Shown: positions 34,067 through 42,858, counted from the first letter of the stretch. The stretch is 64,000 nt of DNA from UBA10649 sp963700745 (GCA_963700745.1 CAVOYT010000009.1:248001-312000); one strand, 5' to 3'. Translations and numbers: made by a program. The notes: a model not told the origin generated them from the sequence alone.

Positions 34067-35570
34067 GGACCTTCCCGGACGGCCCCGTGGGCAGTGACTC
34101 GCGGACGTGGATCCTGCGCGGGTACTTGTGCTGGCCGATCTGCGGCTTCACCCACTCGATCAGCTCGGCCTCGACGATCTCCTGACCGGTCACGCAGACC
34201 ACCACAGCGTGGATCTCCTCGCCGTAGTGCGCGTCGGCGACTCCGACGACGGCGACCTGGGCGACCGAGGGGTGCGTGGCCAGGACCTCCTCCACCTCGC
34301 GCGGATACACGTTGAATCCACCACGGATGATCATGTCCTTCTTGCGGTCGACGATGAAGAAGAAGCCGTCGTCGTCCACGTACCCGATGTCCCCGGTGCG
34401 GAACCAGCCGTCGACCATCACCGCGGCCGTGGCCTCGGGCTTGTTGAGGTACCCCTCGAAGACGTTGTGCCCACGGATGACGATCTCACCGCTGGTGCCG
34501 ACGGGCAGGAGCTCGATCGCGCCCTCGATCTCGGCGTTCGCGATCGCCACGTCGACGCCCCAGATGGAGCACCCGATCGACCCGGGCTTGCGGCCGTAGC
34601 GCTCCTGGTTGAACGTGGCCACCGGGGAGGTCTCCGAGAGCCCGAATCCCTCCAGCACGTCGGCGCCGAACACCTCCTTGACCTTGTCGATGACCGCGAC
34701 GGGGATCGCTGCCCCTCCACTCACGGCGATGCGCAGCGTCGGCCGCGACTCGGTCTGTTCCGTCGCTGCGAGAAGGCCCATGTACATCGTGGGCACGCCC
34801 GCGAACATCGTCACCTTCTCCTTGGCCATGATGTCCAGCGCGCCGGGGCCGTCGAACCTCGGCATGAGGACCAAGGTGGCACCGACCCGGAACCCGGCGT
34901 TCATGACGCAGGTCTGGCCGAAGGAGTGGAACAGCGGCAGCACCGCCAGCGCGACGTCGTCATGATGAAGCTCGATGACGTCGAAGGCGCACATCGTGGC
35001 GTTCCAGAGCATGTTGTCCTGGGTCAGCAGTGCGCCCTTCGGCTTGCCCGTCGTCCCCGAGGTGTACAGGATCACGGCCTCGTCCGTGGGACGCCGCGGC
35101 ACGAGGGCCTCGATGGGCTCGACCTGCATCGCCAACTGGTCGATACGCAGCACCTCGGAGAAGTCGGCGTCCGAATCCATGACCGAGTAGAGCCGCACCC
35201 CGGCGATCTCGGCACCCTTGGCCGCCTCAGGCAGCAGGGGCGCGGCCGTCACGAGGGTGGCGCACTCGGAATCGGTCAGCGTGTAGGCGATCTCGTCGGC
35301 ACGGAGCAGGGAGTGAACGGGCACGACGGTTGCGCCGAGGGCAAGGGCGCCGTAGTACGCGAACACGAAGTGCGGGATGTTCGGCAGCATGAGCCCCACG
35401 CGTGATCCCGGGCCGACGCCGTCGGCCTCCAGCACTGCGGCATATCGCCGAGCCATCCCCCACACCTGCGAGTAGGTGAGCCTGACGTCACCGAGAACGA
35501 CGGCGTCCTTGTCCGGGTACCGGCGCGCGGACTCGGCCAGGATCGAGGCGAGGGAGATGCGTGCGGACAT
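34035..35570 (-). CDS. Long-chain fatty-acid-CoA ligase family (AMP-binding)
   Basis: 511 residues, intact. Motifs of adenylate-forming enzymes in order: LYTSGTTGKPKGALLT (P-loop), GFGLSETSPVATFN, WFRTGDIGYVDDDGFFFIVD, and RKKDMIIRGGFNVYPREVEE with the hinge; the catalytic Lys is in SGKVLKRVIVEE. FadD-type: activates a carboxylic acid with ATP then forms a CoA thioester. Chain length of the substrate is unknown. Convergent with thpR (32-bp overlap of ends). Confidence 0.93.
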   Translation of the reverse strand: MSARISLASILAESARRYPDKDAVVLGDVRLTYSQVWGMARRYAAVLEADGVGPGSRVGLMLPNIPHFVFAYYGALALGATVVPVHSLLRADEIAYTLTDSECATLVTAAPLLPEAAKGAEIAGVRLYSVMDSDADFSEVLRIDQLAMQVEPIEALVPRRPTDEAVILYTSGTTGKPKGALLTQDNMLWNATMCAFDVIELHHDDVALAVLPLFHSFGQTCVMNAGFRVGATLVLMPRFDGPGALDIMAKEKVTMFAGVPTMYMGLLAATEQTESRPTLRIAVSGGAAIPVAVIDKVKEVFGADVLEGFGLSETSPVATFNQERYGRKPGSIGCSIWGVDVAIANAEIEGAIELLPVGTSGEIVIRGHNVFEGYLNKPEATAAVMVDGWFRTGDIGYVDDDGFFFIVDRKKDMIIRGGFNVYPREVEEVLATHPSVAQVAVVGVADAHYGEEIHAVVVCVTGQEIVEAELIEWVKPQIGQHKYPRRIHVRESLPTGPSGKVLKRVIVEELS

Positions 35571-35597
35571 GGGAGCTCCTTCAGTGGGGTAGGACGG

Positions 35598-35886
35598 TCA
35601 GGCGGTGGAGGGCTGGTAGCGCTGCTGGGCGGCGCGGCTGGAGTAGCTGGCGATGTCGAGGAGGAAGCCGAACGCGACCACGAGCCAGCCGATCCCGGAG
35701 ACGCCTCCGGTCGGCGCCCATGCCGCGACGTATGCCAGTGCCGTCCAGGGCAGGAACAGCACGCCCAAGCAGCGGCCACCAGAAGTTGTCGCCAAAGGCC
35801 TCGGTCACCCGCGGGGTGAAGATCCATGCCCAGAGGAAGGCCAGCCGAGGGCCCAGGAAGCCGAGAACCAGCAGGAAGCAGCACAC
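35598..35886 (-). CDS. Small actinobacterial membrane protein, one frameshift
   Basis: About 95 residues after repair. Two or three helices: CCFLLVLGFLGPRLAFLWAW, LGVLFLPWTALAYVAAWAP and GWLVVAFGFLLDIASY. The joint near 35768 is fixed by removing one base (WWPLLGVLFLPW). GTG start at 35886 has a TACTGT -10-like box just upstream, so it may be leaderless. Similar short membrane proteins are common in actinobacteria, but I know no function for them. Confidence 0.7.
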
Positions 35887-35977
35887 CCTGCGAACAGTAG
35901 GGGACCGACCGGCACGCCGGCGGGGACTTCGCCATCTCCGAGCGCTGTCCAACACCGCTTGGGGGGTCTTCGGTAGG

Positions 35978-35983
35978 TAGGGT
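35978..35983 (+). promoter_or_regulatory. -10 box of a leaderless promoter
   Basis: TAGGGT (TANNNT) exactly six bases before the GTG at 35990; no ribosome binding site. Confidence 0.55.
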
Positions 35984-35989
35984 CGTATC

Positions 35990-36290
35990 GTGACAAACCC
36001 ACCCGCGGCCGAGAGCGACGCGGTGCTGGCGTTCATCCGGGGACGCCGAGCACAGGTGCTGTCCACGGCCATCGAGCAGGTGGCCTCATCGTCCCGTGGC
36101 GGATCTGCCCGCCGCTGTTCACGCGGCGCTCGGAAACGTGGGCTCATACCAGCTTGACGCCGCGTACGCTGCCCTCACTGACCTGTCCCTGGTGGTCAAG
36201 GATCCGGCGTCGTCGCCGGACCGGATAGAGACGAGCCGAGCCATGACGGTCACGGCACTGCGCGCCCTCGAAGCGGAGGTGGGGGAATGA
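35990..36290 (+). CDS. Hpt-like phosphotransfer domain protein, one frameshift
   Basis: About 99 residues once repaired. Begins VTNPPAAESDAVLAFIRG, continues in the next frame as ADLPAAVHAALGNVGSYQLD and ends TVTALRALEAEVGE. One extra base near 36093. The helical stretch AAVHAALGNVGSYQL aligns with the Hpt pattern (His, Gly four residues on, then small/hydrophobic), and it stands directly before a response regulator with an ATGA overlap. The Hpt reading is inferred from this pattern and context; the Lys/Arg usual before the Gly is Leu here, so phosphotransfer is not certain. Confidence 0.6.
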
Positions 36291-36967
36291 CCGAGACGAT
36301 CCTGATCGTCGACGATTCGGATGACGTCCGCGCACTGCTGACTGTGGCGCTGAAGGAGTCGGGCTATCGAGTCGTCGAGGCGGCCAACGGACCGGCCGGC
36401 ATCGAGGCCTATCACGCGCACCAGCCGGACCTCACCGTCCTAGACATCGGGCTGGGATCCATGGATGGACTGGAGGTCTGCCGGCAGCTTCGAGCCGTGA
36501 GCTCCTCGCCGATCATCTTCCTCACGAATCGGACGGAGGAGGTCGACCAACTGGTGGGGTTCGCCGCCGGCGGCGACGACTACGTCACCAAGCCGTTCTC
36601 GCCACGGGTCGTCGTGGCCCGGGTGGGCTCCCTCCTGCGCCGCAACACGCGGGATACCGAGGAAGAGAAGACGTTCTTCCAGGCCGGCCCCATCACGGTG
36701 GACACCGCCAAGCACGTCGCGGCCCTGGACGGCACCCCCATGGAACTGACCCGCACGGAGTTCGACCTGCTGGCGGTACTCATCGAGCACCCCGAGCGCG
36801 TCGTCACGCGAGCCACCCTGCTGGAGCGCGTCTGGGGCGAGTGGTACGGCGACACCCACGTCGTCGAGGTGCACATGTCGCGTCTGCGGGCCAAGTTCAA
36901 GAAGGCGGGTGGCCCGCCGGTCGGTGCCGTGGTGCGGGGCGTGGGCTACAAACTCGGCGTCGAGTAG
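36287..36967 (+). CDS. OmpR/PhoB-family response regulator
   Basis: 226 residues. Receiver domain 1-118 with acidic pair Asp9-Asp10, phosphorylation site Asp53 in TVLDIGLGS and Lys102 in YVTKPFS. The winged-helix DNA-binding domain fills 130-226 (LTRTEFDLLAVLIEHP, VVEVHMSRLRAKF, VRGVGYKLG). No histidine kinase is adjacent; the only partner is the upstream Hpt-like protein, co-translated through ATGA. Targets unknown; the pilin-like genes next door are candidates. Confidence 0.95.
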   Translation: MTETILIVDDSDDVRALLTVALKESGYRVVEAANGPAGIEAYHAHQPDLTVLDIGLGSMDGLEVCRQLRAVSSSPIIFLTNRTEEVDQLVGFAAGGDDYVTKPFSPRVVVARVGSLLRRNTRDTEEEKTFFQAGPITVDTAKHVAALDGTPMELTRTEFDLLAVLIEHPERVVTRATLLERVWGEWYGDTHVVEVHMSRLRAKFKKAGGPPVGAVVRGVGYKLGVE

Positions 36968-37004
36968 TCGAGTCGGGTAGTCGAACCACGCTCGACCTGG
37001 ACTT

Positions 37005-37731
37005 CTACCTCGTCCCCCTCTTGATCTCCCGGCACTTGTTCTTGTCGTCGTCCCAGCTGTAGCCGGCACCCTTGGCCTCGCACTTCGCGGCGTCCTCGCT
37101 TCTTCGAGCTTCGGCTCGGCCTTCTTGTCCGCTTCCTTGTCCGCCGCTTCCTCTGCTCCGCTGCCGGCTTCTCTGCTGCGCCTCCTCAGCCTGGTCCGCC
37201 GCAGCCTGGTCCTGCCGCAGCCTGGTCCGCCTGTCAGCCTGGTCCTCCTGCAGCCTGCTCCTCCTCAGCCTGGTCCTCCGCAGCCTGCTCGGCCGCACTT
37301 CTTGGCTTCGATCGCCGCCGCTGCCGCCGCTTCGGGATCCGTGGGCCTGCGCCGCCAGCGCTTCCTGCTCCGCCAGCCAAGCGTCTGCCTCGGCCTGATC
37401 CGCCGCCTTCTGCTCTTCAGCCGTCCGCTCGTTCTGCTCGGCGATGGCCGCCTCCGCGGCCGCCTCGCGGATCCCGCCGACTGCCCGGCCGCGGCCTGGT
37501 CCGCAGTGCCTGCGCATCCTGGGCGCCGGACGCCGAGGAAATACCCTCGGCCGCACTGGCGAAACCACTGGACAAGGCGCCCCCCAGCAGCGCCGCGCCC
37601 ACTGTCATCACCAGTGCGACCAGGGCGATCATGAGTCCGTACTCAACGGCAGTGGCGCCACGCTCGTCGCCCGCGCCCCCGTCACGCAGCAGCCGGAATC
37701 GATCGCTGATCGTGATGTGTACCCGCCTCAT
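37005..37731 (-). CDS. Flp-type pilin with long Ala/Glu/Gln tail and terminal Cys motif, several frameshifts
   Basis: N-terminus MRRVHITISDRFRLLRD then DERGATAVEYGLMIALVALV, the class III (type IVb, Flp/TadE-like) pilin signature with G-A-T-A-V-E-Y and one hydrophobic helix. A normal Flp pilin stops after about 60 residues; this one continues for some 180. The tail is Ala/Glu/Gln-rich, probably coiled-coil (AAEAAIAEQNERTAEEQ, ADQAEADAWLAEQEAL), with seven 15-bp DNA repeats. The end is AAKCEAKGAGYSWDDDKNKC, two cysteines ten or more residues apart around a GYSW-Asp stretch. At least four extra bases break the tail, seen as 16-17-bp spacing between the 15-bp repeats. Start at 37731 or a GTG at 37740. 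No Tad secretion genes nearby. Function of the tail unknown. Confidence 0.7.
37187..37291. repeat. Tandem 15-bp repeat, seven units, inside the pilin tail
   Basis: Copies of CAGCCTGGTCC (or CAGCCTGCTCC) start at 37187, 37202, 37218, 37235, 37251, 37266 and 37281. They encode a pentapeptide like A-x-D-Q-A on the minus strand. Spacings are 15, 16, 17, 16, 15, 15, so the true period is 15 and four extra bases have been added in the middle. Confidence 0.8.
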
Positions 37732-37833
37732 GGTGTCCACGGTCCGCCGATGGCCTCACAAACCACGAACACACGCCTCTCAACGCCCTCTCGGAACGAC
37801 CTGAGACCCTCTCGCTCGCACCCACCCCGCTGG

Positions 37834-38064
37834 CTAGTTCGCGTGGTAGACGATGCTCGACCACGGACCCTGGCCAGCGCTGTTCACGGCCGCGACCCGC
37901 CAGCAGTTGTCTCCGTCGAAGGACGTGTCATGCGGCGAGGATCCGCTTCTGGTGAGAGTGCTCCACGCCAGCTGACCCGCCACACCCATCGTTGCTGTCG
38001 TCGGCACGCTCGAGCACAAAACCCGGAGGGCGGCGGAGGACGGTAGGCGCGCGGAGTCAGGCAC
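37834..38064 (-). CDS. Fibronectin-type-III-like fragment
   Basis: The readable frame is VLCSSVPTTATMGVAGQLAW, then FDGDNCWRVAAVNSAGQGPW and SSIVYHAN before the stop. The C-terminal half (C-W-R-V-x-A-V-N-x-A-G-x-G-x-W-S) is the F and G strands of an FN3 domain. It is too short for a full domain and lies just downstream of the second pilin gene, so it may be the tail of that protein joined by frame changes (a pilin-FN3 fusion), or a remnant. Confidence 0.45.
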   Translation of the reverse strand: MPDSARLPSSAALRVLCSSVPTTATMGVAGQLAWSTLTRSGSSPHDTSFDGDNCWRVAAVNSAGQGPWSSIVYHAN

Positions 38065-38138
38065 TCACGACCTGATGACCGAGCGTCCGGCTTCCGCTGA
38101 GAAGGTCAGGCGTGTAAGACGGTTGTGCTCGGTGGCCC

Positions 38139-38290
38139 TCAGCTTGGGCCCGGGTCGGCAGCGCCAGCGGTCATGAGTGACACGCCTCCGATGGCGGTGA
38201 CCACGACCAGACCGGCAATGAGCCCGTACTCGACCGCGGTGAATGTCCGACCCTGGCCCGCTCTGCCGCGTCCGAACGACGTTCGCGCAT
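38139..38290 (-). CDS. Second Flp-type pilin, short, one frameshift
   Basis: Starts MRERRSDA and, after removal of one base near 38268, continues GRAGQGRTFTAVEYGLIAGL, VVVTAIGGVSLMTAG and stops after ADPGPS. The T-A-V-E-Y-G-L-I-A-G core with the following single hydrophobic helix is the Flp pilin signature; the Glu five residues after the cleavage Gly-like residue is present. About 50 residues, or longer if fused to the FN3-like fragment downstream. Confidence 0.65.
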
Positions 38291-38410
38291 GCAGAAGGGG
38301 GACACAGCAAGAACTCCGTGCGGTCGGATTCGGAAGGGGCGCGCAATAGTCGCGGGCTCAGGAAGCCGTTTCCTCTCAGCGACCTCTCATTACCCTCTCG
38401 AGGCCCGAGT

Positions 38411-39205
38411 TCATGATCCCGAATCCGGCACAGGCACCCAGGCGGCCTTCCGCTTCTCCAGGAAGGCCGTCATCCCCTCGCGTGCCTCCTGCGAGGCGAA
38501 CAGCTCGGCCGACATCCGAGCGGTGAGGTCGAAGGCATCCGCTCGGTCCAGGGTGGGCACCCGCCGGAGCAGGTCCTTGGTGTGGGTCAGCGCCTCGGGG
38601 CCACCCTGCAGCAGGCTGGTGACGTAGCCGCTGACAACGGCGTCGAGGGCGTCCGGCGGGACGACATTCGTGACGAGTCCGGCACGGTGCACCCGGTCCG
38701 CATCGACCCGCTCGCCGGTGAGGAGGAGTTCCTGCGCATCCCTGCGGTGCATGACCTGCAGGCAGACGACCGAAATGACGGCGGGGGCCACGCCCAGCCG
38801 CACCTCACTGAACGCGAACCTGGCCTCCGACGACGCAACCGCGATGTCGCTGGCCGCCACCAGTCCGTTGCCACCCCCGGCAACATGCCCCTGAACCCGT
38901 GCCACCAGCGGCTTCGGGTGATCCAGCATGAGCGTCAGCACGCGCACCAGCGCGTCCGGCCCCGAGCCGGCGAACCCGTCGGCACCCCCCGCGGCAGCGC
39001 TCGCGAGATCCGCCCCTGCGCAGAAGGTGCTGCCCGAGCCGGTCAGCACAACGACCCGCACTGCCGGATCAGCCGCCGTGGACTCCAGATGCTGGGCGAG
39101 GGCGGCCATGCCCTCGGCGTCGAGTCGGTTCCTCGACTCCGGGCGGTCGAGGGTGATCGTGGCCAGCGCCCCCTGGACCTCCAACCGCACCGGGGCACCG
39201 CTCAC
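38411..39205 (-). CDS. Enoyl-CoA hydratase/isomerase family (AtuE/LiuC-like by context)
   Basis: 264 residues, crotonase fold. Oxyanion-hole region TFCAGADLASAA, then GHVAGGGNGLVAASDIA and FAFSEVRLGVAPAVIS with the catalytic Glu in SEVRLG. Last gene of a seven-gene operon with an acyl-CoA dehydrogenase, TetR, AtuA and a biotin carboxylase pair. In that context it would hydrate the unsaturated CoA ester made by the carboxylase, or an isohexenylglutaconyl-like substrate. GTG start overlaps the dehydrogenase stop. Confidence 0.92.
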   Translation of the reverse strand: MSGAPVRLEVQGALATITLDRPESRNRLDAEGMAALAQHLESTAADPAVRVVVLTGSGSTFCAGADLASAAAGGADGFAGSGPDALVRVLTLMLDHPKPLVARVQGHVAGGGNGLVAASDIAVASSEARFAFSEVRLGVAPAVISVVCLQVMHRRDAQELLLTGERVDADRVHRAGLVTNVVPPDALDAVVSGYVTSLLQGGPEALTHTKDLLRRVPTLDRADAFDLTARMSAELFASQEAREGMTAFLEKRKAAWVPVPDSGS

Positions 39206-40350
39206 GCGCGGCCCATCCCCTCGAGCATCGCGATGATGCGGAGCATGACCTCGTCGGCGCCCCCGCCGATCGATCCGAGGCGACAGTCCCGGTAGTAGCG
39301 GGCCACCCACATCTCCTCCGCATAGCCCATGCCGCCGTGGAACTGCACGCACGTGTCTGCGACCTTGCGGCTCAGTCGTCCGCTCTGCAACTTGGCCATT
39401 GTGGCGGCGCGCGTCACGTCCTCGCCGGCGACGTAGCGCTCCGCCGTGTGGTGGAGGAAGCCGTGGAGGACGTCGATGTCGGCGACGAGCTCCGACAGCG
39501 TGTACTGGATGTACTGGTTCGCCAGGAGCGGCTTGCCGAATGCCTCCCGTACCCTCAGGTACTCCAGGGTCCGATCGATCGCGCGGCGGGCGCCAGTGAC
39601 GGCCATGTAGCAGATCCACAGGCGCTCATCCTGGAACTGGGCCATCTGCATCTGGAACCCGCGGCCCTCCTCGCCGATGGTGAAGCGCACGGGGACGCGG
39701 ACGTCGTCCATGACGAGCTCTGCGGTGTCCGAGGAGTGGTTGCCCATCTTCTGCAGCTTGCGACCGACGCTGAATCCGGGGGTATCGGTCGGCACGATGA
39801 TCATGCTCATCCCCTGGTAGCCGCCCTCGTCGGAGGTGCGGACCAGCATGCAGATCCAGTCGGACTGCGTACCGGACGTGATCCACATCTTGCGACCGTT
39901 GATCACCCAGTCGTCACCGTCTCGGCGGGCCTTTGTCGTGATCCCGGCAACGTCCGATCCGGCGCCCGGCTCGCTCACGCCGATCGAACAGACCAGCTCG
40001 CCGCTCAGCGTCGGCGCCAGGAACTCACGCTTGAGCTCATCGCTGCCGAACCGCGCCAGAGCAGGTGTCGCCATGCCGGCCTGCACCGCGATCGCCATCG
40101 GGACGCCGCCGACGTCGGCGCGCCCCAGCTCCTCCGCCAGGACGACGGTGAAGGAGTGGTCTGCTCCCCCGCCGCCGTAGGCCGGGTCGTATTCCAGCCC
40201 GAATGCCCCGATGGCGCCGAGCTTGGGGAACAGCTCGTGCGCGGGGAAGATCTCGTCCTCCTCCCACTTGTCCGCGTAGGGGTTGATCTCCTCCTCGACC
40301 AACTTCCGGACGCTGGCGCGGAACTGATCGTGCTCAGGCGTGAACAACAT
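39202..40350 (-). CDS. Acyl-CoA dehydrogenase (AtuD/LiuA-like by context)
   Basis: 382 residues, complete. FAD-binding VCSIGVSEPGAGSDVAGI and WITSGTQSDWICMLV, C-terminal CVQFHGGMGYAEEMWVARYY and SIGGGADEVM. The catalytic base position follows the Gly-Gly-x-Gly-Y-x-x-E pattern (Glu in YAEEM). Oxidises an acyl-CoA at C2-C3, passing electrons to ETF. Part of the Atu/Liu-like operon. The start ATG at 40350 overlaps the TetR stop (TGATG). Confidence 0.93.
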   Translation of the reverse strand: MLFTPEHDQFRASVRKLVEEEINPYADKWEEDEIFPAHELFPKLGAIGAFGLEYDPAYGGGGADHSFTVVLAEELGRADVGGVPMAIAVQAGMATPALARFGSDELKREFLAPTLSGELVCSIGVSEPGAGSDVAGITTKARRDGDDWVINGRKMWITSGTQSDWICMLVRTSDEGGYQGMSMIIVPTDTPGFSVGRKLQKMGNHSSDTAELVMDDVRVPVRFTIGEEGRGFQMQMAQFQDERLWICYMAVTGARRAIDRTLEYLRVREAFGKPLLANQYIQYTLSELVADIDVLHGFLHHTAERYVAGEDVTRAATMAKLQSGRLSRKVADTCVQFHGGMGYAEEMWVARYYRDCRLGSIGGGADEVMLRIIAMLEGMGRA

Positions 40351-40991
40351 CAACTACCTCCGGGTGCGGTCAGGCCGAGGGCGCGCGCCCACAGCTCGTT
40401 CAGGGTGCGCAGGGCGCGGGCATCGGGCGCAAGCGGCTCGACCCCGTCGCCTCCCGCAGTCAGCCAGTGTCGGGCGAAGCCCTCGACCATCGCGCACAGC
40501 GCTGCCGCGGAGATGCGAGCGTCCAGGGACCGGACGACCAGTCCCTCCTTCTGCATCCGCTGGATGGTCTTCGCCACCCGATCCACGTGCGTGCGCCGCA
40601 GGTCGGTGAGGACGGCACGGAACGAGTCGTCGTCAACAGCGGCCTGGGCGACGACCTCAAGCAGTCGAGCGGTCGCGCGGTGGACCTCGAGGTACCTCGC
40701 GTTCGCGACGGCGATCCGCTCGATCGGGTCGCTGATGTCCGGGGTGCTGAGCACCGAGTACATCTGCTCCGTGATCGAGTCGACGGTCGCGTGCAGCGCA
40801 TCCTCCTTGGTGGGGAACCACGTGTAGACGGTCCCGTGGCTGACGCCCGCCGCTGCAGCGATGTCGCCCATGCGGGTGCCGTCGAACCCACGCTCCTCGA
40901 ACACCTCGCGAGCGGCCGCGACCAGCCGCTCGCGCGTGCGCCGGCCGCGCTCGGACAGCGGAGCCCGTCCGCCCTCGGTGACGACGGTCAT
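40350..40991 (-). CDS. TetR-family regulator of the carboxylase operon
   Basis: 213 residues. HTH ERLVAAAREVFEERGFDGTR, MGDIAAAAGVSHGTVYTWFP. The ligand domain ends LNELWARALGLTAPG. Encoded inside the operon it probably controls, like AtuR of Pseudomonas; a likely target is the inverted and direct repeats at 46567-46599 upstream of the first gene. ATGA overlap with the AtuA-like small gene. Confidence 0.93.
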   Translation of the reverse strand: MTVVTEGGRAPLSERGRRTRERLVAAAREVFEERGFDGTRMGDIAAAAGVSHGTVYTWFPTKEDALHATVDSITEQMYSVLSTPDISDPIERIAVANARYLEVHRATARLLEVVAQAAVDDDSFRAVLTDLRRTHVDRVAKTIQRMQKEGLVVRSLDARISAAALCAMVEGFARHWLTAGGDGVEPLAPDARALRTLNELWARALGLTAPGGS

Positions 40992-41440
40992 GCCGATCCT
41001 CCATCGAGCGGAGCGACAGGGATATCGAGCAGAGCGGCGGGGATATCGACGAGGCGCGCTCGCAGGTGCTCGCCGAGTCCCTTCGCCTGCGGGTCGACGC
41101 GTGTGGTCTCGGCCACTCCGCGATCCAGCACGCCGTGGATCACGATGTTGACGGCCCTGAGGTTGGGCAGCGGGTGGACCTCGACACGAAGGCCTTCGGA
41201 CTCGGGCAGCAGCGCCCGCACGCCCGCCTCCGTCAGTTGCTCGAGGAGCCAGGCATAGCGCGCGTCGGCCAGGGAGATGTCAGCCGCCGTGGCTCGGAGC
41301 GGGGCATCGTCGCCTCGCGCCAGCCGGACCGCGGCGGACTCGACCGGATCGATTACCCACGCCCCGACGTTCGCGTCGCCGCCCTTGTCGCCGCTGCGCG
41401 CACCGACGAACGTTCCGAGGGGAAGCCGCACCGTGCTCAC
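40988..41440 (-). CDS. AtuA-like C-terminal (ferredoxin-fold) domain protein
   Basis: 150 residues: RLPLGTFVGARSGDKGGDANVG is the conserved start, followed by an LLEQLTEAGVRALLPESEG helix and PNLRAVNIVIHGVLDRGVAET. In many species this domain forms the C-terminal part of AtuA; here it is a separate gene overlapping the AtuA stop by ATGA. Role unknown, presumably one complex with AtuA. Confidence 0.88.
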   Translation of the reverse strand: MSTVRLPLGTFVGARSGDKGGDANVGAWVIDPVESAAVRLARGDDAPLRATAADISLADARYAWLLEQLTEAGVRALLPESEGLRVEVHPLPNLRAVNIVIHGVLDRGVAETTRVDPQAKGLGEHLRARLVDIPAALLDIPVAPLDGGSA

Positions 41441-42858
41441 GACGCCACCTCCGGCGCACGAACCAGATCGACCCGGACCTCGACGTGGTCGCGCTCGACG
41501 GTGGTCGGCCAGTAGACCCCGTACGGGGAAGCCGGCCCGGGGGGCGTCGTCGGGAAGAGCCCCGGGTAGGACGAGAGCGTCGCCTCGATGACCGGCGACG
41601 TGAACGCCTTCCCGGCCTTGCTGGAATCGGGGTCCTTGACCGTCAGCCGAAGGAACGACTGGGCGTCGCCGGGCAGCGCCGGATCCGGCACACCGCTCTC
41701 CTGCAGCTCGACGGCCAGTTCGCGCACGTCGAGGGAGGACGCCGCCCCGAGGGCGACGCGATCGGCTCCCATCTCGTTCACCTGATCCAGCGTGAGGCCG
41801 GCGATCGTGCGGAGCACGAGGTCGGCCTTCTCGCGCACCGCGAGGCCGGTGAGGACGAGGGTGAGCGAGTTCCGGAAGCCCCCGAGGTAGTTCATGGCCA
41901 CCTTGAGCTGAACGGGGGGCAGCAGCCCGCGCGTCCCGCTCACGAGGACGCGGTCGCGGGCCGCCTGCTCGAGCGTGATGGTCTCGAATCGTGCCGACAC
42001 GTCGGGATTGAGGTATTCCGGCCCGCCGATCTCATAGAGCAGCTGGGCCGTCACCGTCCCGAGCGTGACCATGCCACCCGTGCCCGGATGCTTGGTGATG
42101 ACCGCACTGCCGTCGGCCGCCACCTCGGCGATCGGGAAGCCCGGGTGCTCGAGGCCGGGCACGTCCTGGAAGAACGCGTAGTTGCCTCCGGTCGCCTGGG
42201 CACCGCACTCGATCACGTGGCCGGCGACGAGGGCACCGGCCAGCGCATCCAGCGCCGCCTGGTCGCCCGCGCGGGCGGCCGCGTAGTCCCAGCCATGCCG
42301 CCACGCTGCGGGTCCGATGACGAGGGCGGCGTCCGTCACGCGCCCGGTGACGACGATGTCGGCGCCGCCGGCAAGCGCCGTCGTGATGGGCTCCCCGCCG
42401 ACGTAGGCGTTGGCGGTCAGCGGCTGCACGCCCACCTGCTCAAGGGTCTCCCCGGTGTCGAGGTTCACGAACCGCTCGCCGGCGGCGGTCAGCTCGCTGA
42501 GTCTCGGCATGAGGTCGTCACCGCTCACGACGCCGACCGTGACGCCCAGGCCCAGTCGTCCGGCCAGTTCGGCGACCGCGTCCCCCAGCAGCGCAGGGTC
42601 GAGGCCGCCGGCATTGGTCACCACCCGGATCCCGCGGTCGATGCAGGTGCCCAGGACGTCTTCGAGCTGAGTCATGAAGGTGCCCGCGAACCCACTGCCC
42701 TTCTTGAGCTTCTGCCTCGCGAGGATCAGCATGGTCAGCTCGGCGAGCCAGTCACCTGTCAGGACGTCGATGGGACCGCCATCGACCATCTCGCGAGCGG
42801 CGGACAGGCGGTCGCCGAAGAAGCCGCTGCAGTTCGCGATCCGAATCGGCTCCGTCAC
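41437..42858 (-). CDS. atuA: AtuA family protein
   Basis: 473 residues, intact. RIANCSGFFGDRLSAAREMVDGGPIDVLTGDWLAELTM in pieces, GDAVAELAGRLGLGVTVGVVSG, VTGRVTDAALVIGPAAW, GGNYAFFQDVPG and KHPGTGGMVTLGTVTAQLL are AtuA hallmarks. Required for growth on acyclic terpenes (citronellol) in Pseudomonas, but its catalytic step is not known. Lies between the biotin-carboxylase subunit and the split AtuA C-terminal domain; overlaps both by 4 bp. Confidence 0.92.
   Translation of the reverse strand: MTEPIRIANCSGFFGDRLSAAREMVDGGPIDVLTGDWLAELTMLILARQKLKKGSGFAGTFMTQLEDVLGTCIDRGIRVVTNAGGLDPALLGDAVAELAGRLGLGVTVGVVSGDDLMPRLSELTAAGERFVNLDTGETLEQVGVQPLTANAYVGGEPITTALAGGADIVVTGRVTDAALVIGPAAWRHGWDYAAARAGDQAALDALAGALVAGHVIECGAQATGGNYAFFQDVPGLEHPGFPIAEVAADGSAVITKHPGTGGMVTLGTVTAQLLYEIGGPEYLNPDVSARFETITLEQAARDRVLVSGTRGLLPPVQLKVAMNYLGGFRNSLTLVLTGLAVREKADLVLRTIAGLTLDQVNEMGADRVALGAASSLDVRELAVELQESGVPDPALPGDAQSFLRLTVKDPDSSKAGKAFTSPVIEATLSSYPGLFPTTPPGPASPYGVYWPTTVERDHVEVRVDLVRAPEVAS

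Noticed and set aside
37187..37291. Short repeats at 15-17 bp spacing considered as a CRISPR array
   Set aside because: Units are only 11 bp with 4-6 bp between them and encode a pentapeptide repeat in a pilin tail; no spacers of CRISPR length and no cas genes.
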